A stretch of 64,000 nucleotides of DNA from Thalassobius vesicularis. Lineage in GTDB: Bacteria > Pseudomonadota > Alphaproteobacteria > Rhodobacterales > Rhodobacteraceae. Positions 1 to 8,857 of the stretch are shown piece after piece. Position numbers and translations under genes: made by a program. Within the stretch, counting starts at the first letter, position 1; each line of letters opens with the position of its first letter. The stretch covers positions 62,001 through 126,000 of the forward strand of contig NZ_SSMD01000009.1 of the NCBI RefSeq assembly GCF_004799325.1, read 5' to 3'. Under the pieces are notes generated by a model, which made no database searches, was not told where the DNA came from, and was given only the letters and a program-made list of their open reading frames with translations.

Positions 1-299
1 CGATGCGGATGCCCGGTTTCCGCAAGCGGATGACGCGCCGCCTGCCGTTCGACGAATGGATGTTCCCCAACATCAACAACGGCTGCGTGTTCAAGATCGA
101 CCTGACCGGCAAGGTGCTGGAAACGCTGTGGGATCCACAGGGGGTGAACCACCCGATGATCACCTCGATGCGGGAACACAAGGGCTGGCTGTACCTGGGC
201 GGGCTGTCGAACAACCGGATCGGGCGCTACCGGCTGCCCGAGGGCGAAGGCGCACCGGACTATGTGCATTACGAACGCCGCTGGGGGAAAAAGGCATGA
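1..299 (+). CDS. SMP-30/strictosidine synthase-like beta-propeller protein, C-terminal part (5' end outside window)
   Basis: The reading frame is open to the left edge, so only about the last 98 residues are visible. They contain repeated blade-like strands (GCVFKIDLTGKVLETLWDP, then GWLYLGGLSNNRIGRYRL) resembling the end of SMP-30/gluconolactonase or strictosidine-synthase-like six-bladed propellers. The C-terminus of the next gene has the same pattern, so the two look like tandem paralogues. The stop overlaps the next start as ATGA, indicating translational coupling, and an ABC ATPase follows. The substrate cannot be read from the sequence; a hydrolase or ligand-binding role beside a sugar transporter is inference. 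Confidence 0.7.
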   Translation, partial: MRMPGFRKRMTRRLPFDEWMFPNINNGCVFKIDLTGKVLETLWDPQGVNHPMITSMREHKGWLYLGGLSNNRIGRYRLPEGEGAPDYVHYERRWGKKA

Positions 300-1387
300 T
301 CGCGTTCTTCAAGGGACTGAGCGACCGTTTCCTGGGGCGCGGAGATGCGGCCGTCACCGTGCCGGTGTTCGACGGGGTGCTGCGGCCGAACCGTCTGCTG
401 GATGATGGTGTGCTGTGGGCGCGGCTGGAGGCGCCGGGTGATCTGGCCTGTGACGACACGGGCCTGTGGGCCAGCGACGGCAACCGCGTGCTGCGGATTG
501 ATCCGGCGCAACAGGGCACGACCGAAGAACTGGTGCTGGACGGCACCATCACTGCGCTGGCCCGGTTCAAGGGCGGCTTCGCGGTGGCGCTGGACGGCAA
601 CCGGGTCGAGGTGCATGGCGGCGCACTGGACGGGCACAGCTGGAAGGCGGCGGACAAACGCGCCTTTGTTGCGATCAACAGCCTGACGGCGGATGGCGAC
701 ACGCTGTTGGCCACGGATGCCAGCGCCCATAACGCCCCCGCGAATTGGCAGCGTGATCTGCTGGAGCGGCGCAGCTCGGGCCGGGTGTTGCGGCTGGGCG
801 TTGACGGCGTTCAGATGCTGGCAAGCGGACTGAGCCATGCCTTTGGCGCGGTGCCCGTCGGCGATGCCGTCTGGGTGTCCGAAAGCTGGCGGCACCGCGT
901 TGTCTCGGTCCTTGGGGCGGGGCATGTGCAGCCGGTGTTGAACCGGTTGCCCGGCTATCCCTCGCGTCTGGCCCCGGCGGACGGGGGCGGGATCTGGCTG
1001 TCGGTCTTTGCCTGCCGCACGCAGTTGGTCGAGTTCGTGCTGCGCGAAAAGGGCTACCGCGAGGCGATGATGGCCTCGATGCCGCCGAACCTGTGGGTCG
1101 CGCCGCAACTGGTGCCGCCGCAATCGTTTCTGGAACCGTTGCAGGGCGGGGCGATCAAGCAGATGGGCGTTCTGAAACCCTGGGCACCGCCGCGCAGCTA
1201 TGGGCTGGTGCTGCGGCTGAACGAGGCGGGCAAGGTGCTGTACTCGCTGCACAGCCGGGTGGACGGCACGCATCACGGCATCACCGCGATCCACGACCAC
1301 GGCGGCGCGCTGTGGGTGGTGTCGCACGGGGCGGGCGGCGTGTTGCGCCTGGACCCCTCGGAAATCGCCAGGAGGGCGGGGGAATGA
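296..1387 (+). CDS. SMP-30/strictosidine synthase-like beta-propeller protein
   Basis: A 363-residue protein. The start is the ATG inside the ATGA overlap with the upstream gene. It has repeated propeller strands (LWASDGNRVLRIDP, DAVWVSESWRHRVVSVLG, LWVVSHGAGGVLRLDP), with serine-aspartate, tryptophan and histidine positions typical of strictosidine-synthase-like or SMP-30 folds. No signal peptide is evident; the N-terminus begins MIAFFKGLSDRF and may be amphipathic. Its stop overlaps the ABC ATPase start as ATGA, so the three visible genes form one operon. A metabolic hydrolase or lactonase acting on the transported compound is plausible, but the catalytic residues were not verified. Confidence 0.72.
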   Translation: MIAFFKGLSDRFLGRGDAAVTVPVFDGVLRPNRLLDDGVLWARLEAPGDLACDDTGLWASDGNRVLRIDPAQQGTTEELVLDGTITALARFKGGFAVALDGNRVEVHGGALDGHSWKAADKRAFVAINSLTADGDTLLATDASAHNAPANWQRDLLERRSSGRVLRLGVDGVQMLASGLSHAFGAVPVGDAVWVSESWRHRVVSVLGAGHVQPVLNRLPGYPSRLAPADGGGIWLSVFACRTQLVEFVLREKGYREAMMASMPPNLWVAPQLVPPQSFLEPLQGGAIKQMGVLKPWAPPRSYGLVLRLNEAGKVLYSLHSRVDGTHHGITAIHDHGGALWVVSHGAGGVLRLDPSEIARRAGE

Positions 1388-2892
1388 GCCAGCAGCCAAT
1401 CATCGAGATGCGTGACATCACCGTCCGCTACGGCAGTGCGGTGGCCATCGACGGGGTCAGCTTTGACCTGCGCGCCGGCGAAATCCATGCCCTGCTGGGC
1501 GAGAACGGTGCTGGCAAATCGACCCTGACGAAATCCATGGCGGGCGTGGTGCATCCGGCCGAGGGGCAGATCCTGCTGGACGGCCAGCCGATCGCGCCCG
1601 GCTCTCCGAAAGAGGCGCTGCATCTGGGCATCGCGATGGTGTTCCAGGAAACCAGCCTGGTGCCGACGATGACCGTGGGCCAGAACCTGTTTCTGGGGCA
1701 GGAAAAGATGTTCAACCGCCTGCGCGGGGTCAATATCGCGGCGCAGCAGTTCCTGCAGTCGCTGAACTTCGACGTGAATCCGACGGCAACGGTGGACATG
1801 CTGGGCGCGGCCAAGCGGCAGATGGTGGAAATTGCCCGGGCCGTGCTGCACAAGGTGCGCGTCATCGTCTTTGACGAACCCACCGCGACGCTGACGCCCG
1901 AGGAAAAGCAGCACTTTTTCGCGCTGGTGAAGGATCTGAAAAAGCGCGGCGTCTCGGTCGTGTTCATCTCGCACGCGCTGGAGGAGGCGCTGGCCATCGC
2001 CGACCGCATCACCGTGCTGCGCGACGCCAAACACGTGCTGACCAAACCCGCGCAAGAGCTGGACCGCGAGGCGATCGTCAAGGCGATGATCGGGCGCGAC
2101 CTGTCGAACACGTTCTACGGCCACAAGCGCGGCGACGAGGACTCCGTTCGCCACGAAGGCAAGCGCGTGCTGTCGGTGCAGAACCTGCGGATGGCGGGGA
2201 TCGTGCAGAACACCTCGTTCTCGATCTTCGCGGGGCAGGTGACGGGCGTGTTCGGGCTGGTGGGCGCGGGGCGGACCGAGACGTTCAAGATCGTCTCGGG
2301 GGCGCTGAAACGCAATTGGCTGCACGGCGGCGAGATCGAGCTGAACGGCCACAAGGTGCGCTATCGCACGCCGGCCCCGGCGATCCGCGACGGCATCGCC
2401 TATGTCACCGAGGACCGCAAGGTCGAGGGGTTCTTTGAAACCATGAGCCCGGCGCGGAACATCCATGTCGGCCAACTGGCGAAAGAGCCGTTCTGGAAGA
2501 TGTGGGTCAGCCGCAAGGCCGAGCGCATTCTGGGCCAGAAATGGAGCGAGGCGCTGAACATCAAGGCGGTGTCGCGCGACGTGAAGGTGATCGAGCTGTC
2601 AGGCGGCAACCAGCAGAAGGTGGTGATCGCCAAATCGCTGGTGCAGGAACCCGAGCTGATCATCTTCGACGAACCGACACGCGGCGTGGACGTGGGCGCG
2701 ATTGCGGAAATCCACCAGCTTATCAATCGCTTGGCGGACGAGGGGAACGCGGTTGTCGTGATCTCCTCTTACCTGCCCGAAGTGCTGGCCCTGTCCGACC
2801 GCATTCTGGTCGCGCGTCAGGGCAAGGTGGTCGAGGAGTTCACCGCACGCGAGGCGGACGAGAAAAAGATCATGTACGCGGCGATCCACTAG
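1384..2892 (+). CDS. Sugar-type ABC transporter dual ATP-binding protein (RbsA/MglA/XylG class)
   Basis: A 502-residue cytoplasmic ATPase with two fused ABC domains, as in the RbsA/MglA carbohydrate uptake family. The first half has a full Walker A (GENGAGKST, about residues 36-44) and Walker B (VIVFDEPTATL). The second half has the degenerate Walker A usual for the family (GLVGAGRTE), a good signature (LSGGNQQKV) and EFDEP-like Walker B (IIFDEPTRGVD). The length matches the family. It overlaps the upstream propeller gene by ATGA. The permease and binding-protein genes must lie to the left of the window, because the next gene on the right is on the other strand. The substrate is unknown; this subfamily also carries nucleosides and autoinducer-2. 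Confidence 0.93.
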   Translation: MSQQPIIEMRDITVRYGSAVAIDGVSFDLRAGEIHALLGENGAGKSTLTKSMAGVVHPAEGQILLDGQPIAPGSPKEALHLGIAMVFQETSLVPTMTVGQNLFLGQEKMFNRLRGVNIAAQQFLQSLNFDVNPTATVDMLGAAKRQMVEIARAVLHKVRVIVFDEPTATLTPEEKQHFFALVKDLKKRGVSVVFISHALEEALAIADRITVLRDAKHVLTKPAQELDREAIVKAMIGRDLSNTFYGHKRGDEDSVRHEGKRVLSVQNLRMAGIVQNTSFSIFAGQVTGVFGLVGAGRTETFKIVSGALKRNWLHGGEIELNGHKVRYRTPAPAIRDGIAYVTEDRKVEGFFETMSPARNIHVGQLAKEPFWKMWVSRKAERILGQKWSEALNIKAVSRDVKVIELSGGNQQKVVIAKSLVQEPELIIFDEPTRGVDVGAIAEIHQLINRLADEGNAVVVISSYLPEVLALSDRILVARQGKVVEEFTAREADEKKIMYAAIH

Positions 2893-2895
2893 CGG

Positions 2896-3795
2896 CTAGA
2901 GGCCCGGAAACTCGATCACCACGGCGGCGTGGTCGCTGGCGTGGGGGCGGTGATGTCCGACCTGCGGCAGATGCGGACCGGGGTTGCGGTGGGTCTCGAG
3001 GCTCATGCCTTCGCGGACGATTTCGGGGCGCGCGTCGGGAAAGCGGCGGGCCAGCGCGGGGCTGGCCAGCATCGCGTCGGGGCGGCCATACAGATGCGTG
3101 TGCGGGTTGTGCCAGGACCAACGTTCGGGCTGCGGAAGGCGCGCGATCAGGTCGACCGCGATTTCCTCGAGCAGGGCGACGACGCGGGGGCGGTCGGGGC
3201 TGCGGACGGGCTCGTTCAGGTCGCCGATGATCAGCCACAGATCGTTCGGGTCTTGCGAGCGGGTGACGAGGTGGCGCAGCGCCGTCGCCTCGGACCGGCG
3301 AATGTCCCAGGTGCGCTGGGTTTCGGGGTAGGGGGCCTTCAGGTGGCAGACGAACAGCGTCAGCGGCCCGATGCCCAGCCGCAACACGTCGCGGCGAAAG
3401 ACCGGCTGGTCCGGCTCGGGCAGGGGCAGGCCCAGCGAGGCGGGGGTTTCCTGTGCGTGGCTTTGCGGGGCATGCAGGGGGACGCGCGACATCACGGCGA
3501 CGTCCAGCCCGCGCCCGTCATTGCCCGGCAGGCACAGCCGATGGGGGTAGGACACGCCAAGCGGGGCCAGATAGGCGTCGTGGAAATGGTCCAGCGTGGC
3601 CTGATCGAACACTTCTTGCAGGGCGATCACATCGGCATTGGTGTCGCGGATCACCTGTGCGCTTAGGCGTCGGTCGTCGGGGTCCAGTGAGCGGGCGGCG
3701 TCGCCCAGATCCTCGGGCACGTCGCTGTCGCGGGCCCCGTCCAGATGGGACCCGCGCAAGCGCATGTTCTGCAGGTTGAAGGTGGCGATCCGCAT
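2896..3795 (-). CDS. Endonuclease/exonuclease/phosphatase family protein
   Basis: A 299-residue protein of the EEP (DNase I-like) superfamily, whose members are metal-dependent phosphodiesterases acting on nucleic acids, phosphoinositides or sphingomyelin. Visible motifs are the N-terminal strand with Asn (ATFNLQN), the metal-binding Glu (IALQEVFD), the GDLN motif (LWLIIGDLNEP) and the C-terminal SDHAAV pair. No signal peptide is seen, so it is probably cytoplasmic. It ends 3 bp from the convergent ABC gene and lies 22 bp downstream of hemN on the same strand, so read-through from hemN is possible. The actual substrate is unknown. Confidence 0.85.
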   Translation of the reverse strand: MRIATFNLQNMRLRGSHLDGARDSDVPEDLGDAARSLDPDDRRLSAQVIRDTNADVIALQEVFDQATLDHFHDAYLAPLGVSYPHRLCLPGNDGRGLDVAVMSRVPLHAPQSHAQETPASLGLPLPEPDQPVFRRDVLRLGIGPLTLFVCHLKAPYPETQRTWDIRRSEATALRHLVTRSQDPNDLWLIIGDLNEPVRSPDRPRVVALLEEIAVDLIARLPQPERWSWHNPHTHLYGRPDAMLASPALARRFPDARPEIVREGMSLETHRNPGPHLPQVGHHRPHASDHAAVVIEFPGL

Positions 3796-3817
3796 TGTCC
3801 GCCCCCCTTTGTTCGCC

Positions 3818-5173
3818 TCAGATGGCCGAGGAATGCCCGGCCTTGCTGAGATCGTAGGCGTCGAACGCCCGTGCGATCATCCGCGTCAGTGGCCGCGCCT
3901 CGGGCGGGATGTAAAGCCCCTCTGCCGTCCGTTCCAGCACCCCCTCAAAGGTGGTTTCGGCCCCTTTGTACATGTCGTTCAGCTGGGGCTGGGACAGCTT
4001 GAAGGTCTCGCGCAGCTCGGCATCAGTGGTGGCGAAATCGCACATCAGCATCTCGATGATCCGCGAGCGCAGCTTGTCCTCGGCCGTGAAGGTGTGGCCC
4101 CGGTGTGTCGAGAACCGACCGTCGCGGATGGCGGCGGTGTGGGCGCCGGTGCTGGCGTGGTTCTGGGCATAGCCCTGCGGGAACCGCGAAATCGCCGAGG
4201 CACCGATGCCGACCAGCACCTCGGAGGTGTCGTCGGTATAGCCCTGGAAATTGCGGCGCAGACGGCCGGTTTTCTGGGCGATGGACAGCCCGTCGGACTG
4301 GGTGGCGAAGTGGTCGATGCCGATCTCGGCGTAACCGTCCCAGACGAACAGGCGGCGGGCGGTTTCGAACAGGTCCAGACGTTCCTGCGGGGTGGGCAGC
4401 GCGTCTGAGGGGATCATCTGCTGGCGCTTGGCCATCCACGGCACGTGCGCGTAACCATAAAGCGCAACGCGATCCGGGTTCAGCGACAACAGTTTCTGCA
4501 CGCTTTCTGTTATGCGTTCGCGCGACTGGTGCGGCAGGCCGTACAGGATGTCGGCGTTCAGGCTGTAGACGCCATGCGCGCGGATCGCCTCGATCGCGTC
4601 GCGGGTCACGTCATAGCCTTGCAGACGGCCGATGGTTTTCTGGATTTCCTCGTCGAAATCCTGAACTCCGATCGAGGCGCGGTTCATGCCGCCCGCCGCC
4701 AGCGCCGAAAGGCGGGCGTCGTCGATCTCGTTCGGGTCGATTTCAACCGAAAATTCGTAATTCTGGGCGAAGGGCGCAACGTCCGAAATCGCCTCGATCA
4801 GGTCCGTCATCATGCCCGCGGACAGCAAAGTCGGCGTTCCACCGCCCCAATGCAGGCGGTTCAGCGTCACGCCTTCGGGCAAATCGCGCTTCAGCAGGGC
4901 CAGTTCGGCCTTCAGCGTCTCGACATAGGCGCGGACGGGAGATTCGCTTTGCGTGCCTTGGGTGCGGCAGGCACAGAACCAGCACAACCGGCGACAAAAG
5001 GGCACATGCAAATAAAGAGATATGTCCGAGCCGGGGGTTATACCCTTGATCCAGCTAGAGAAATCATCGCCAGTGACATTATTTGAGAAGTGCGGCGCCG
5101 TTGGGTAACTCGTGTAGCGAGGTACCTTGGCGTCGAACAGACCCAGTTTTGCGAGTTGCGTTTTCGTTTCCAT
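3818..5173 (-). CDS. hemN: Oxygen-independent coproporphyrinogen III oxidase HemN
   Basis: A 451-residue radical-SAM enzyme that decarboxylates coproporphyrinogen III to protoporphyrinogen IX without oxygen, in the cytoplasm. The N-terminal motif PRYTSYPTAPHF is diagnostic. The radical-SAM cluster cysteines are C60, C64 and C67 (CRRLCWFC), followed by C69 and then the SAM-binding WGGGTPT. I chose the METKTQ start: the longer frame upstream encodes no family sequence and would run across the FNR box. The gene is divergent from fnrL with a TTGAC-N4-ATCAA box between them, consistent with anaerobic induction by FnrL. HemF in this window is its oxygen-dependent counterpart. Confidence 0.96.
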   Translation of the reverse strand: METKTQLAKLGLFDAKVPRYTSYPTAPHFSNNVTGDDFSSWIKGITPGSDISLYLHVPFCRRLCWFCACRTQGTQSESPVRAYVETLKAELALLKRDLPEGVTLNRLHWGGGTPTLLSAGMMTDLIEAISDVAPFAQNYEFSVEIDPNEIDDARLSALAAGGMNRASIGVQDFDEEIQKTIGRLQGYDVTRDAIEAIRAHGVYSLNADILYGLPHQSRERITESVQKLLSLNPDRVALYGYAHVPWMAKRQQMIPSDALPTPQERLDLFETARRLFVWDGYAEIGIDHFATQSDGLSIAQKTGRLRRNFQGYTDDTSEVLVGIGASAISRFPQGYAQNHASTGAHTAAIRDGRFSTHRGHTFTAEDKLRSRIIEMLMCDFATTDAELRETFKLSQPQLNDMYKGAETTFEGVLERTAEGLYIPPEARPLTRMIARAFDAYDLSKAGHSSAI

Positions 5174-5209
5174 GCGCTTAGCCTTTAGGGGAAACAGGAT
5201 GGGTCCTCC

Positions 5210-5223
5210 TTGACCCAGATCAA
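5210..5223. promoter_or_regulatory. FNR/FnrL-type box between hemN and fnrL
   Basis: TTGACCCAGATCAA matches TTGAT-N4-ATCAA at 9 of 10 defined bases. It starts 37 bp upstream of the hemN ATG and ends 17 bp before the fnrL ATG. It is therefore suited to control hemN and, by overlapping the fnrL transcript start, to autoregulate fnrL. Assignment to FnrL rests on the adjacent gene and the consensus. Confidence 0.85.
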
Positions 5224-5240
5224 GCGCGCGACGGACCACT

Positions 5241-5987
5241 ATGCTTCAGGACGAGACTCTGGCTCACAACCACCATTGTGGGGACTGCCCTATTCGCCAC
5301 AGGGCTGTATGTGCACGCTGTGAAAGCACGGAACTGGAGCGGCTGGAAGAGATCAAGTACTACCGCAGCTTCGAGGCCGGGCAGACCGTGATCTGGTCGG
5401 GTGACAAGATGGATTTCGTCGGCTCGGTCGTGTCCGGCATCGCCACGCTGACCCAGACGATGGAGGACGGGCGCACCCAGATGGTGGGGCTTTTGCTGCC
5501 GTCCGATTTCGTGGGCCGGCCGGGTCGCGAAGGGTCCGCCTATGATGTCGTGGCGACGACTGACCTGGTAATGTGTTGTTTTCGCAAGAAACCTTTCGAG
5601 CAGATGATGGAGCGCACCCCGCATATCGCGCAACGCCTGCTGGAAATGACGCTGGACGAACTGGACGCCGCGCGCGAATGGATGCTGGTGCTGGGCCGCA
5701 AGACCGCCCGCGAAAAGATCGCGTCGCTGCTGTCGATCATCGCGCGGCGCGATGCGACGCTGAACCTGCAACCGGCCCGCGGCGCGCTGGTGTTCGACCT
5801 GCCGCTGACCCGCGAGGCGATGGCGGATTACCTGGGCCTGACGCTGGAAACGGTCAGCCGCCAGATCTCGGCGCTGAAACGCGACGGGGTGATCCAGCTG
5901 GAAGGCAAGCGTCACGTGACCGTGCCCGACTTCAGCCGTCTGATGGAAGAGGCCGGGGACGACGCCGACGGCGGGATGTTCGCCTAA
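5241..5987 (+). CDS. fnrL: FnrL, oxygen-sensing Crp/Fnr-family transcriptional regulator
   Basis: A 248-residue cytoplasmic regulator. The N-terminal cysteines C13, C16, C24 and C27, with C112/C113 in the sensor domain, give the pattern needed for an oxygen-labile [4Fe-4S] cluster. A cyclic-nucleotide-binding-like beta-roll follows. The C-terminal helix-turn-helix (about residues 188-215) contains ETVSR at 203-207, the Glu, Ser and Arg that in FNR proteins read TTGAT half-sites. The four FNR boxes in the neighbouring regulatory regions and a fifth before the atp genes fit this specificity. It is divergent from hemN and followed by a strong terminator, so it is probably a single-gene transcript. 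Confidence 0.96.
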   Translation: MLQDETLAHNHHCGDCPIRHRAVCARCESTELERLEEIKYYRSFEAGQTVIWSGDKMDFVGSVVSGIATLTQTMEDGRTQMVGLLLPSDFVGRPGREGSAYDVVATTDLVMCCFRKKPFEQMMERTPHIAQRLLEMTLDELDAAREWMLVLGRKTAREKIASLLSIIARRDATLNLQPARGALVFDLPLTREAMADYLGLTLETVSRQISALKRDGVIQLEGKRHVTVPDFSRLMEEAGDDADGGMFA

Positions 5988-6068
5988 GTCCAATTCGTCG
6001 GCGGGCATGAGTCCAGCCGGCATTTGGGACGGTGGTGTAACGATCCGTTCACCTGGAGAATTGTAAGA

Positions 6069-6107
6069 AAACGGCCGGAAATCGTACAATGATTCCCGGC
6101 CGTTTTT
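6069..6107 (+). terminator. Rho-independent terminator of fnrL
   Basis: The stem ACGGCCGG (6071-6078) pairs with CCGGCCGT (6096-6103) and is followed by a run of T. Flanking AAA/TTT pairs extend it, so it may also work from the opposite strand. Confidence 0.85.
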
Positions 6108-6124
6108 CATGCCCAACCCAAAGG

Positions 6125-6153
6125 AAGGCCCGCCGCGGGGGGGGGCGGGCCTT
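6125..6153 (-). terminator. Terminator-like hairpin downstream of the universal stress gene
   Basis: A perfect 10-bp inverted repeat, AAGGCCCGCC (6125-6134) and GGCGGGCCTT (6144-6153), lies 46 bp beyond the stop of the minus-strand stress gene. The following T-run is weak (CCTTCCTTT on the minus strand), so termination is likely but not certain. Confidence 0.65.
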
Positions 6154-6199
6154 GATCCGGACCGGGAAGCCTACACAGAACGCTCCGGTCTGGACGCGA

Positions 6200-7039
6200 T
6201 CAGTGCGCCATCAGCACGGGGATCTGGGCTTGCTCCAGCATGTAGCGGGTGGCACCGCCCAGGATCGCCTCGCGGAACCGCGAGTGACCATAAGCGCCCA
6301 TGACGATCAGCTCGGCCTCGGTGTCGGTGGCGTGGCGCAGCAGCACGTCCGAGACGCGCGGCAGGGTTTTCGACAGAACGTCGATCTCGGCGCGGACACC
6401 CTGACGGGCCAGGTATTGCGACAGCAGGCCGCCCGGATCCGAGCGGTTCGGCCCATGCGCCGGCGGGTCGATCACGACGACGCGGACATTGTCGGCGGAT
6501 TGCAGCAGCGGCATGGCGGCGCGGACGGCGGCCAGCGCCTCGTTGCTTTCGTTCCAGGCGACGGTGATGTTCTTGGGTGCGGCAGGCATCTGGGTGCCGT
6601 CGGGCAGAATCAACGCGGGCACCTTGCCTTCGAACAGGGCCGATTCCATCACCGGCTCCATCTCGGCGCCGTGGCCCTTGCCGTAGGGCTGCGGCATCAC
6701 GACCAGATCCGAGAACCGCGCGTGGGCGGCCACGTGGCGGCCGATGTCGGCCAGCTGCGACACACCCATGTCGGCGCCCCAGCGAATCTCGGACTTACCA
6801 AGGCTGTCCTTGACGGTTTTCTCGATCTCCTGCGCCTCTTCCTGGGCGCGGGTGATGGTTTCCTGCAGCACCATCGCGTTGGCGCCAGCGTAGTAATAGC
6901 CCGTCTGGGTCCGGTCGACGCCCATGCACAGAACGTCGAAATGGGCATCCCAGGCAGAAGCGAGGGCAACGCCCTGCTGCAGCACGGGCGAAACGAACTT
7001 GGTGTCAGTCAACACCGTGAAAATGCTCTTGTAAGCCAT
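6200..7039 (-). CDS. Tandem-domain universal stress protein (UspA family)
   Basis: A 279-residue cytoplasmic protein with two Usp folds. The N-terminal one (about 1-140) lacks a clear nucleotide-binding motif. The C-terminal one (about 150-279) has the ATP-binding signature G-x2-G-x9-G-(S/T) as GAYGHSRFREAILGGAT. Its position between fnrL and ccoN, divergent from ccoN and sharing two FNR-type boxes, is the conserved Rhodobacterales arrangement and suggests oxygen-dependent expression. The precise role is unknown; a stress or energy-status function is inferred from the family. Confidence 0.9.
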   Translation of the reverse strand: MAYKSIFTVLTDTKFVSPVLQQGVALASAWDAHFDVLCMGVDRTQTGYYYAGANAMVLQETITRAQEEAQEIEKTVKDSLGKSEIRWGADMGVSQLADIGRHVAAHARFSDLVVMPQPYGKGHGAEMEPVMESALFEGKVPALILPDGTQMPAAPKNITVAWNESNEALAAVRAAMPLLQSADNVRVVVIDPPAHGPNRSDPGGLLSQYLARQGVRAEIDVLSKTLPRVSDVLLRHATDTEAELIVMGAYGHSRFREAILGGATRYMLEQAQIPVLMAH

Positions 7040-7103
7040 GGATATCTCCCATCCGCATATGACCGCTCTGAGATCACACTAAACTGCGGTTTTTCGCAGC
7101 ACT

Positions 7104-7117
7104 TTGACCCGTGTCAA
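7104..7117. promoter_or_regulatory. FNR-type box 1 in the usp-ccoN intergenic region
   Basis: TTGACCCGTGTCAA is a perfectly symmetric variant (TTGAC-N4-GTCAA) matching 8 of 10 consensus bases. It lies 64 bp upstream of the usp start, a usual activator distance for the minus-strand gene. Confidence 0.7.
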
Positions 7118-7135
7118 AAAATCGAAAAGGGGGGT

Positions 7136-7149
7136 TTGATACAGATCAA
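7136..7149. promoter_or_regulatory. FNR-type box 2 in the usp-ccoN intergenic region (perfect consensus)
   Basis: TTGATACAGATCAA matches TTGAT-N4-ATCAA at all 10 positions and ends 93 bp before the ccoN start. It is the best FNR site in the window and the likely activator site for the ccoNOQP operon. Its centre is 32 bp from the centre of box 1, about three helical turns, which places both sites on the same face of the DNA. Confidence 0.88.
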
Positions 7150-7242
7150 TGCAGCGCCGGCTATCCGAAAGCATTAAACGGCCAGTCTGGAACCGCTCGC
7201 GCGGCATTCGAATCGTGCGGGAACAAGACGAAGGGACGCAAA

Positions 7243-8844
7243 ATGGTAAATTACATCAAGCTGATCGCGCTTGGTCTGGTCACGCTTCTGGCGTTGATCG
7301 CGGCCAACTATGCGCGTGACGTGGCATATTTGGTGAACGCGGTAACGGTGGCCCTGGCCGCCGCGGTCGCGTTCCTGTTCGTGCTGCGCGGCACTGGCGA
7401 AGCCAGCAAGACCGCGCCGCAAAATGAATATCTCGACGGCGTCGTGCGCGCTGGCGTGATCGCAACCGCCCTGTGGGGCGTTGTCGGCTTCCTGGCCGGG
7501 ACCTTTATCGCATTCCAGCTCGCCTTCCCCGAGCTGAACTTCGATTGGGCCTTTGGCTACATGAACTTCGGCAAGCTGCGGCCGCTGCACACCTCGGCCG
7601 TGATTTTCGCATTCGGCGGCAACGCGCTGATCGCCACCTCGTTCTACGTCGTGCAGCGGACCTCGGCTGCGCGCCTGTGGGGCGGCAACCTGGCGTGGTT
7701 CGTGTTCTGGGGCTACCAGCTGTTCATCGTGCTGGCGGCGACCGGGTACATCCTGGGCGCAACCCAGTCGAAAGAATACGCCGAGCCGGAATGGTACGTT
7801 GACCTGTGGCTGACCATCGTTTGGGTCGCTTACCTTGCTGTCTTCGTCGGAACCATCGTCAAGCGTAAAGAGCCGCACATCTACGTGGCAAACTGGTTCT
7901 ACCTGTCGTTCATCATCACCGTGGCCATGCTGCACCTGATGAACAACCTGTCGATCCCGGTCTCGGTCTTTGGGTCGAAGTCGGTTCAGGTGTTCGCAGG
8001 CGTGCAGGACGCGATGACCCAGTGGTGGTACGGCCACAACGCCGTGGGCTTCTTCCTGACCGCGGGCTTCCTGGGCATGATGTACTACTTCGTGCCGAAA
8101 CAGGCCGAGCGCCCCGTCTACTCGTACAAGCTGTCGATCATCCACTTCTGGGCGCTGATCTTCATCTACATCTGGGCCGGTCCGCACCACCTGCACTACA
8201 CCGCGCTGCCTGACTGGGCCTCGACCCTGGGCATGGTGTTCTCGGTCGTGCTGTGGATGCCGTCGTGGGGTGGTATGATCAACGGTCTGATGACCCTGTC
8301 GGGTGCATGGGACAAGCTGCGCACCGACCCGATCATCCGTATGATGGTGATCTCGATCGGCTTCTACGGCATGTCGACCTTCGAAGGTCCGATGATGTCG
8401 ATCCGCGCCGTGAACTCGCTGTCGCACTACACTGACTGGACCATCGGTCACGTGCACTCGGGTGCGCTGGGCTGGAACGGCATGATCACCTTCGGCGCGC
8501 TGTACTTCCTGGTGCCCAAACTGTGGAACCGTGAGCGTATCTACTCGCTGTCGCTGGTTTCCTGGCACTTCTGGTTGGCCACCATCGGCATCATCCTGTA
8601 CGCGGCATCCATGTGGGTGACCGGCATCATGGAAGGCCTGATGTGGCGCGAAGTCGATGCAAACGGTTTCCTTGTGAACTCGTTCGCTGACACCGTGGCA
8701 GCCAAGTTCCCGATGTATGTGGTGCGCGGCACCGGCGGTATCATGTTCCTGCTGGGTGCAATCATCATGTGCTACAACCTGTTCATGACCGTGAAGAAGT
8801 CGCCGGCTGTGGAAGCCAAGAACCACCTGGTTCCGGCTGAGTAA
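7243..8844 (+). CDS. ccoN: cbb3-type cytochrome c oxidase subunit I
   Basis: A 533-residue polytopic inner-membrane subunit holding haem b, high-spin haem b3 and CuB, where oxygen is reduced and protons pumped. Visible ligands are H116 and H405 for low-spin haem, H265, H315 and H316 for CuB (YGHN, GPHH), H403 for haem b3, and Y309 six residues before the HH pair, the position of the cross-linked tyrosine in cbb3 enzymes. The start MVNYIK is preceded by AAGGGACG. The frame extends further upstream, but there it would cover the FNR box. The gene leads the ccoNOQP operon and shows the strong codon bias expected of a highly expressed gene. Confidence 0.98.
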   Translation: MVNYIKLIALGLVTLLALIAANYARDVAYLVNAVTVALAAAVAFLFVLRGTGEASKTAPQNEYLDGVVRAGVIATALWGVVGFLAGTFIAFQLAFPELNFDWAFGYMNFGKLRPLHTSAVIFAFGGNALIATSFYVVQRTSAARLWGGNLAWFVFWGYQLFIVLAATGYILGATQSKEYAEPEWYVDLWLTIVWVAYLAVFVGTIVKRKEPHIYVANWFYLSFIITVAMLHLMNNLSIPVSVFGSKSVQVFAGVQDAMTQWWYGHNAVGFFLTAGFLGMMYYFVPKQAERPVYSYKLSIIHFWALIFIYIWAGPHHLHYTALPDWASTLGMVFSVVLWMPSWGGMINGLMTLSGAWDKLRTDPIIRMMVISIGFYGMSTFEGPMMSIRAVNSLSHYTDWTIGHVHSGALGWNGMITFGALYFLVPKLWNRERIYSLSLVSWHFWLATIGIILYAASMWVTGIMEGLMWREVDANGFLVNSFADTVAAKFPMYVVRGTGGIMFLLGAIIMCYNLFMTVKKSPAVEAKNHLVPAE

Positions 8845-8857
8845 GGAGACCACGACA

